A stretch of DNA of 64,000 bases from Rhizobiales bacterium 65-79 (GTDB lineage Bacteria; Pseudomonadota; Alphaproteobacteria; Rhizobiales; Rhizobiaceae): contig MKRJ01000008.1 in NCBI GenBank assembly GCA_001896885.1, positions 186,001 through 250,000 of the forward strand, read 5' to 3'. The position numbers and the translations under genes are program-made. Below the pieces are notes generated by a model that ran no database searches, was not told the origin of the DNA, and was given only the letters and a program-made list of their open reading frames with translations. Numbering within the stretch: position 1 is the first letter of the stretch; every line of letters starts with the position of its first letter. This document shows, in pieces, positions 59,298-64,000 of the stretch.

Positions 59298-59518
59298 TTG
59301 ATCCCCTGCCTGTCGTCGCCTGCGGCCGCTACACGGGCGGCGCACGCCCCCGCCCGTATGAATCACATTCTCCCTATACCGAAAAGGGCCGCCCGCGAAA
59401 TCGGCACGAAAAACACATAATCCTGAGTCAATCGCGGTGTGGCCCTCCTGCAAGAGGGCCACGATGCTTGCGGGAGCGGCGATCCAGGGCCTACTCTCGC
59501 GTCCGAAAAAGCTGGTCG

Positions 59519-60451
59519 ATGGAGGCCCTTTTGAAGTGGTTGGATAATATCGCGGGGCCGCAATATGCCTCTGCGGTCATGTGGACCGTCGGCGCGCTGA
59601 TCCTGCTGGTGATCGTTCTGTTCCTCATCCGCGTGGCGCGGGGCGTGTCGTCCGGCACCTTCGTCGCTGGCGGACGCAACCGCCGGGCGCGGCTCGCCGT
59701 CATGGACGCGGCCGCGATCGACAACCAGCGCCGCCTCGTCCTGGTGCGGCGCGACAATGTCGAGCACCTCATCCTCATCGGCGGCCCGACGGATGTCGTC
59801 GTCGAGCAGAATATCCTGCCCGCCGAGGCGCTCCATACGCCTCCGCCGATGACCGGCGTCGAACCGGCCGCTGGCCCCTCGATGCGTCCGGCGCCCCAGG
59901 CGGCGTCTCCGGCGTCGGAGCGGCCAAACGCGAAGAGCCGCCAGGGCACGGAGCCGGTCCTCATCCCCGAACCCCTCGTCGAGACGCCCGCCCAGCGGCC
60001 GCCCGAACCGCAGGCGGCGAAACCCGCGAGACAGGAACCCGCTTTTCCGGCCGAGAGGGAGCCGCGCGTCGAAACGCCCGCCTTTGCCGCGGACGAATCC
60101 GCGCCCGTCCGGTCCGGCAGCGTCCATTTCCTCGACAAGGCGCGCATTGCCCCGGCGCCCCAGCCGACCGCAGCCCGCCCGCTGGCGCCGGAGCCGAGCG
60201 CTCCGGAAGTCCGCGCGCCCGAACCGGAAAGGCCGGCCGGGCAAGCCGTCCGCCTCGAACCGGCCGTTGCCGCGGCGCGGCCGGAGACGGTGACGATGCG
60301 TCCGGAGCCGCAGGCCGACATCGACCGGGCGCTGAGGGAGGAGCTCAAGGCGCCGCTGGTCGGCGAACAGAAGCCGCAGCCGGACGAATCGAGCCTGGAA
60401 GACGAAATGAAGCGGCTGCTCGGCGAACTCTCGGCGCCGGCACGGAACTAG
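59519..60451 (+). CDS. FliO-domain membrane protein with long disordered tail
   Basis: The 310-residue protein has an N-terminal membrane helix (about residues 16-38), a FliO-like domain (about 40-110; GGRNRRARLAVMDAAAID, VRRDNVEHLILIGGPTDVV) and a Pro/Ala/Glu-rich tail (about 115-290) ending in an acidic motif. FliO helps assemble the flagellar export apparatus, but no flagellar gene is nearby. The start could also be a TTG at 59531, which has GGAGG 5 nt upstream. It is divergent from cckA. Confidence 0.82.
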   Translation: MEALLKWLDNIAGPQYASAVMWTVGALILLVIVLFLIRVARGVSSGTFVAGGRNRRARLAVMDAAAIDNQRRLVLVRRDNVEHLILIGGPTDVVVEQNILPAEALHTPPPMTGVEPAAGPSMRPAPQAASPASERPNAKSRQGTEPVLIPEPLVETPAQRPPEPQAAKPARQEPAFPAEREPRVETPAFAADESAPVRSGSVHFLDKARIAPAPQPTAARPLAPEPSAPEVRAPEPERPAGQAVRLEPAVAAARPETVTMRPEPQADIDRALREELKAPLVGEQKPQPDESSLEDEMKRLLGELSAPARN

Positions 60452-60527
60452 CTCCGCCCCACAAGCCCGCGGAGCTGTCCGCGAATTTATCCGGATCTAG
60501 GTGGCTGGCCGCCGATGCGGCGGGCGA

Positions 60528-60944
60528 TCAGTCGTCGCGGTATATCTTCTCGCGCCGTTCGTGGCGTTCCTGCGCCTCGATGGAGAGCGTGGCGATCGGC
60601 CGGGCGTCGAGACGCTTGAGCGAGATCGGCTCGCCCGTCTCCTCGCAATAGCCGTAGGTGCCGTCCTCGATGCGCTGCAGCGCGGCGTCGATCTTGGCGA
60701 TCAGCTTGCGCTGGCGGTCGCGGGCGCGAAGTTCGATGGCTCTGTCTGTTTCGGAGGAGGCGCGGTCGGCGAGATCGGGGTGGTTGGCGTTTTCCTGCTG
60801 CAGGATTTCAAGGGTTTCGCGGGCTTCGCGGAGGATATCGTTTTTCCAGAGAACGAGCTTGGCCCGGAAGTAGGATTTCTGCCGCTCGTTCATGAACGGC
60901 TCGTCTTCGGAGGGTACGTATTTGGTGTCCACGAGTTCGTTCAT
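60528..60944 (-). CDS. dksA: DksA-type RNA polymerase-binding regulator
   Basis: The 138-residue protein has the DksA coiled coil, with DLADRA (residues 57-62) fitting the DxxDxA tip motif that enters the polymerase channel, and a C-terminal globule (GTYGYCEETGEPISLKRLDA). Only one cysteine (Cys100) of the usual four zinc ligands remains. DksA works with ppGpp to adjust transcription during starvation. The ATG at 60944 is preferred over a GTG at 60953. Confidence 0.92.
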   Translation of the reverse strand: MNELVDTKYVPSEDEPFMNERQKSYFRAKLVLWKNDILREARETLEILQQENANHPDLADRASSETDRAIELRARDRQRKLIAKIDAALQRIEDGTYGYCEETGEPISLKRLDARPIATLSIEAQERHERREKIYRDD

Positions 60945-61202
60945 TCGACTCACCCCACTGCAACAACCCGGCGCCTATATATTCGGCGGTCCCTACCCGC
61001 ACAAGACGAAAAGACCAGCGCTCTCATCCATTTGTTCGCGCTTGCTTAAAACGCTTTCGGCCGCCTCATGGATGCGTCACGTGGCCGAATTTGGGCGGTG
61101 CGCGGCTGCCTGTCCCGGCGAGCCGCGGCCATACATCTTATGGCGGATTGCGATGCGGCGGCCCCGTCGCTAACCCTTTCGTCCGAACCAGGGAACGTCC
61201 AG

Positions 61203-61715
61203 ATGAGCCGGCTCTACCTGCTTCGGCACGCCAAGGCGGGATGGGCCGATCCCGGTGTCCGCGACTTCGACCGGCCGCTGACGGAAGGCGGCAGGCAGGA
61301 TGCGGCCGCGATCGGCATGGCGATGCGCATCTCCGGCTTCGTCCCCGACCTCGTCCTGTGCTCGACCGCGCGGCGGGCGCGCGAGACGTGGGAATGCGTG
61401 GCCGGCACGATCGGCCGCCTGCCCGCCCCGCCGGTCTTGACCGACAGCCTCTACAGTTGCGACGCCGCGGGCTATCTCTCGATCGTCCGCAAGACGGCGG
61501 ACGACACGCCCTCGCTTCTCGTCGTCGGCCACAATCCGATGATCGAGGACGTCGCGATCGCCTGCGCGGCGGACGGCGACCGCGCCGAGCTCGCCGCCCT
61601 CGCTTCCGGCTTTCCCACCGCGGCGCTGGCCGTCATTCAGTTCTCGGGGCCGCTTGCCGGGGCCGCGCCCGGAAGAGGCACGCTGACGACGTTCCTGACG
61701 CCCGCGATGCTGTGA
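61203..61715 (+). CDS. SixA-like histidine phosphatase
   Basis: The 170-residue protein of the histidine-phosphatase superfamily has the RHG-type LYLLRHAKAGW at the start and VVGHNPMIED with the second catalytic histidine. It is short, as in SixA, which removes phosphate from Hpt domains in phosphorelays. AGGG lies about 9 nt before the ATG at 61203. It converges on the NIPSNAP gene, with 25 nt between the stops. The Hpt protein at 28650 could be a target, but this is a guess. Confidence 0.88.
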   Translation: MSRLYLLRHAKAGWADPGVRDFDRPLTEGGRQDAAAIGMAMRISGFVPDLVLCSTARRARETWECVAGTIGRLPAPPVLTDSLYSCDAAGYLSIVRKTADDTPSLLVVGHNPMIEDVAIACAADGDRAELAALASGFPTAALAVIQFSGPLAGAAPGRGTLTTFLTPAML

Positions 61716-61740
61716 AACCGGCCTCACCAGGCCGATACGG

Positions 61741-62064
61741 TCATTTCGGTTCGCCGTGCGGCGCGGAAACCAGCTTCAGGAAGGTCCTGTCCTCGCGCAG
61801 CAGGAATTTCTCGGCCTGTGCGAATTTGTAGTTTTCCTGGCCGAGGGGATCGGCCGCGAGCCGGGCGCGATAGGCCTCGTATTCCGCGAGGCTCGCCACG
61901 TTGTAGATGCCGTAGGCCAGCGTGGTCGAGCCTTCATGCGGCGCGAAATAGCCGATCAGGTCGGCGCCGCAACGCGGGATCGCCTCCCCCCAGGCCCGGG
62001 CGTAGCGGATGAAGGCATCCTTCTTCGTGGGATCGATCTGGTAGCGGATCACGCAGGTCAGCAT
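61741..62064 (-). CDS. NIPSNAP-family protein
   Basis: The 107-residue protein has the ferredoxin-like NIPSNAP fold (LTCVIRYQIDPTKKDAFIRYA at the start, then FAPHEGSTTLAYGIYNV). Function is unknown in bacteria. GGAG lies 6 nt before the ATG. It is divergent from an ArsR-type regulator with a 16-bp palindrome between them, so it is likely the regulated gene. Confidence 0.88.
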   Translation of the reverse strand: MLTCVIRYQIDPTKKDAFIRYARAWGEAIPRCGADLIGYFAPHEGSTTLAYGIYNVASLAEYEAYRARLAADPLGQENYKFAQAEKFLLREDRTFLKLVSAPHGEPK

Positions 62065-62117
62065 GGAACACTCCTTTGTTGTCGTGGACGGCTTAGCCGA
62101 TTGCGCGGAGTGAATGC

Positions 62118-62133
62118 TTCGATTAACATCGAA
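62118..62133. promoter_or_regulatory. ArsR-type operator between NIPSNAP and ArsR genes
   Basis: TTCGAT-TAAC-ATCGAA is a perfect inverted repeat (6-bp arms, 4-bp spacer). It ends two bases before the ArsR ATG at 62136, overlapping the place for its ribosome-binding site. The ArsR start has no visible ribosome-binding site, so binding would block both genes. Confidence 0.72.
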
Positions 62134-62135
62134 CT

Positions 62136-62819
62136 ATGAGAGAAGGACCCGATATCGCCCGCATCGCCAGCCTGATCGGGGATCCGGCGCGGGCGAACAT
62201 GCTGACTGCCCTTTTGGTGGGCAAGGCCCTGACGGCCAGCGAACTCGCGCAGGAGGCCGGCGTCACCCTGCAGACCGCCAGTTCCCATCTCGGCAAGCTG
62301 GAGCAAGGCGGGTTGCTGCGCCAGCGCAAGCAGGGCCGTCATAAATATTTCTCGCTTGCGAGCGACGAGGTGGCCCATGCGCTGGAAGCGCTGATGGGGC
62401 TTGCCGCGAATGCCGGGCACCTGCGCACACGCCCCGGCCCGGCGGATGTCGCGTTGCGGGAAGCCCGCGTCTGCTACAATCACCTGGCCGGCGACATGGG
62501 CACACGTCTCTTCGACAGCATGGTCGCAAGGGGCTTCCTGAGGCTGAGGGGCGAGGATGTCAGCCTTACCCCTGCCGGCGCGCATTTCGTGCGGTGCTAC
62601 GGGATCGACCTCGCCAGGCTGGAGGCCAAGCGGGCGCCCTTGTGCCGGCAGTGCCTCGACTGGAGCGAGCGGCGCTCGCACCTCGCCGGCGGCCTGGGCC
62701 GGGCGTTGCTCGAACGCTTCGAGGAACTGGGCTGGGCCAAGCGCAAGCCGGATACGAGGATCGTGGAATTCAGCCGGCGTGGCAGGGCAGGCTTCGATGA
62801 ATTGATTGCCCGCGGCTGA
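62136..62819 (+). CDS. ArsR-family transcriptional regulator
   Basis: The 227-residue protein has a winged helix (about residues 8-85; IASLIGDPARANMLTALLVG, ELAQEAGVTLQTASSHLGKLE) and a C-terminal domain of unknown role (about 100-225) with CRQCLDW near residue 170, which could bind metal or another ligand. It lacks the arsenic-binding CVC motif in the recognition helix. It is divergent from the NIPSNAP gene, the probable target. Confidence 0.9.
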   Translation: MREGPDIARIASLIGDPARANMLTALLVGKALTASELAQEAGVTLQTASSHLGKLEQGGLLRQRKQGRHKYFSLASDEVAHALEALMGLAANAGHLRTRPGPADVALREARVCYNHLAGDMGTRLFDSMVARGFLRLRGEDVSLTPAGAHFVRCYGIDLARLEAKRAPLCRQCLDWSERRSHLAGGLGRALLERFEELGWAKRKPDTRIVEFSRRGRAGFDELIARG

Positions 62820-62919
62820 GCCGGTCCGTCCGTCGCCATTCCCCGCCGATCCGGCCCGCCATTTCAAATCCGCGCTCGATTCCCTATATCGGTCGGGATT
62901 TGACGGACGGGATTGGGCC

Positions 62920-64000
62920 GTGGCCTCGCTGACTTCCTTCGCCGACGAGGCGCTCATCGCGCTCGATACGCTGACCGACCGCGCTGCCGGGCTCGTCGCG
63001 CCCTCGATGAGGCTCGGCGTGACGGGCCTTTCCCGCGCCGGCAAGACGGTCTTCATCTCCGCTTTCGTGCACAATCTCGTCCATGGCGGCCGGCTGCCGC
63101 TCTTCGAGGCCCAGAAATCCGGCCGCATCGCCCGCGCCTTTCTCGAACATCAGCCCGACGACGCCGTGCCGCGCTTCCAGTACGAGGACCATGTCGCAGC
63201 CCTCGTCAGCGAGCGCATATGGCCGGATTCGACCCGAGCCATCTCCGAACTCCGCCTCACCATCCAGTACGAATCCGCCTCCGGCTGGGGGCGGCTGTTC
63301 TCCTCGGGAAAGCTCTCCGTCGACATCGTCGACTATCCCGGCGAATGGCTTCTCGACCTGCCGCTGCTCGGCAAGGATTTCCGCGCCTTCTCGGCCGACG
63401 CCTTCGAACTCGCCGAGCTGCCGGTGCGCGCCGATATTTCCGGGGAATGGCGGCAGGAAGCCGCAAAGGTCGATCCGGCGGCGCCTTTCGACGAGATGGC
63501 CGCGCGCCGCCTGGCGGAGAGCTTCACCGCCTATTTGCGAGCCTGCAAGGCCGACCACCGGGCGCTTTCCACGCTGCCGCCGGGCCGTTTTCTCATGCCC
63601 GGCGACCTGGAAGGCTCGCCGGCGCTGACCTTCGCGCCGCTGCCCGGCCTCGGCGAAGGACGTTTTCCCTCGGGCTCGCTCGCAGCCACCATGGAGCGGC
63701 GCTACGAGGCCTACAAAACGCATGTGGTGAAGCCGTTCTTCCGCGAGCATATCGCCCGGCTCGACCGCCAGATCGTGCTGATCGACGCCTTGCAGGCGCT
63801 GAACGCCGGTCCCGGCGCCATGGCCGACCTCGAGCGTGCGCTGGCGGAGATCCTCGCCTGTTTCCGGCCGGGGCGCGGCAGCATCTTCACCGACCTTTTC
63901 TCGCGCCGGATCGACCGCATCCTGGTCGCCGCGACCAAGGCGGACCACCTCCATCACGAAAGCCATGACCGCCTGCAGGCGATCGTGCGGCGGCTGGCGG
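62920..64000 (+). CDS. YcjX-family GTP-binding protein, C-terminally incomplete
   Basis: The gene runs off the right edge; 360 codons are visible of about 480 expected. It has the YcjX/DUF463 pattern with P-loop GLSRAGKT at residues 36-43, DIVDYPGEWLLDLP and the ATKADHLHHE guanine-specificity region. It is thought to be a stress-related GTPase, often with a YcjF partner, whose gene would lie beyond the window. The start is a GTG at 62920 with a weak ribosome-binding site. A long open frame in another phase at 62913-63968 is not coding. Confidence 0.87.
   Translation, partial: MASLTSFADEALIALDTLTDRAAGLVAPSMRLGVTGLSRAGKTVFISAFVHNLVHGGRLPLFEAQKSGRIARAFLEHQPDDAVPRFQYEDHVAALVSERIWPDSTRAISELRLTIQYESASGWGRLFSSGKLSVDIVDYPGEWLLDLPLLGKDFRAFSADAFELAELPVRADISGEWRQEAAKVDPAAPFDEMAARRLAESFTAYLRACKADHRALSTLPPGRFLMPGDLEGSPALTFAPLPGLGEGRFPSGSLAATMERRYEAYKTHVVKPFFREHIARLDRQIVLIDALQALNAGPGAMADLERALAEILACFRPGRGSIFTDLFSRRIDRILVAATKADHLHHESHDRLQAIVRRLA

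Noticed and set aside
62913-63968. 351-residue plus-strand frame at the right edge
   Set aside because: It is rich in Arg/Ala/Pro and lies in the wrong phase. The GTG frame at 62920 encodes a clear YcjX-family P-loop protein that continues past the window.

Overview
The window is GC-rich, densely packed alphaproteobacterial chromosome, most likely from a Hyphomicrobiales (Rhizobiales) member near Mesorhizobium, Aminobacter or Phyllobacterium. The basis is gene content (IolC fused to a DUF2090 domain, a complete iol cluster with an RpiR-type IolR, CckA, a giant polar coiled-coil protein, a one-cysteine DksA) and the typical rhizobial palindromic intergenic repeats. I see no rRNA, tRNA, CRISPR array, transposase, integrase or phage gene. 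It reads as core chromosome with catabolic islands.

Layout. 1-1578: the first codons of an MFS transporter and pncB. 1658-10112: myo-inositol catabolism, with iolR-iolC-iolD-iolE-(small membrane protein)-iolB leftward and a Gfo/Idh/MocA dehydrogenase rightward. 10122-11775: a divergent methyltransferase and XRE/MmyB-type regulator. 11811-16975: a leftward operon for a carbohydrate ABC transporter (binding protein, permease, single-NBD ATPase), iolG and an SDR. Its promoter region carries two IolR-type palindromes, so it is probably the inositol uptake operon. 17142-19252: small unknowns and a luciferase-like oxidoreductase. 19265-23843: a divergent sugar-oxidation cassette (aldo/keto reductase and lactonase-type amidohydrolase against UxaA-family dehydratase and creatininase-family hydrolase). 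23886-28499: a methyltransferase, MaoC and FadD, and a ferredoxin reductase/ferredoxin pair. 28650-34552: an Hpt protein and a 1742-residue repeat coiled-coil protein resembling Agrobacterium GPR. 34626-39978: truA-GNAT-fmt-fitB-fitA-def leftward, then rmuC. 40326-45941: a DUF1344 protein, a second luciferase-like enzyme and an Mla-type lipid transport operon. 46151-50232: dipeptide epimerase, MFS, an SDR with a degenerate active site, and an FAH-family hydrolase. 50266-60944: malic enzyme, 2OG oxygenase, murI, RNA methyltransferase, cckA, a FliO-domain protein and dksA. 61203-64000: SixA-like phosphatase, NIPSNAP/ArsR pair and the start of a YcjX-family GTPase.

The strongest new signal is regulatory. 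TGGAA-N6-TTCCA palindromes, two of them perfect, lie upstream of iolR, iolC and the ABC transporter gene. Upstream of iolC and of the transporter they occur as pairs whose centres are exactly 30 bp apart, which suggests cooperative IolR binding on one helix face. Other points worth attention are a lower-GC FitAB-type toxin-antitoxin pair inserted between def and fmt with its own palindromic promoter element, two internal repeat systems (36 and 29 residues) in the giant protein, and a 20-bp tandem array inside a long inverted repeat at 53580-53843.
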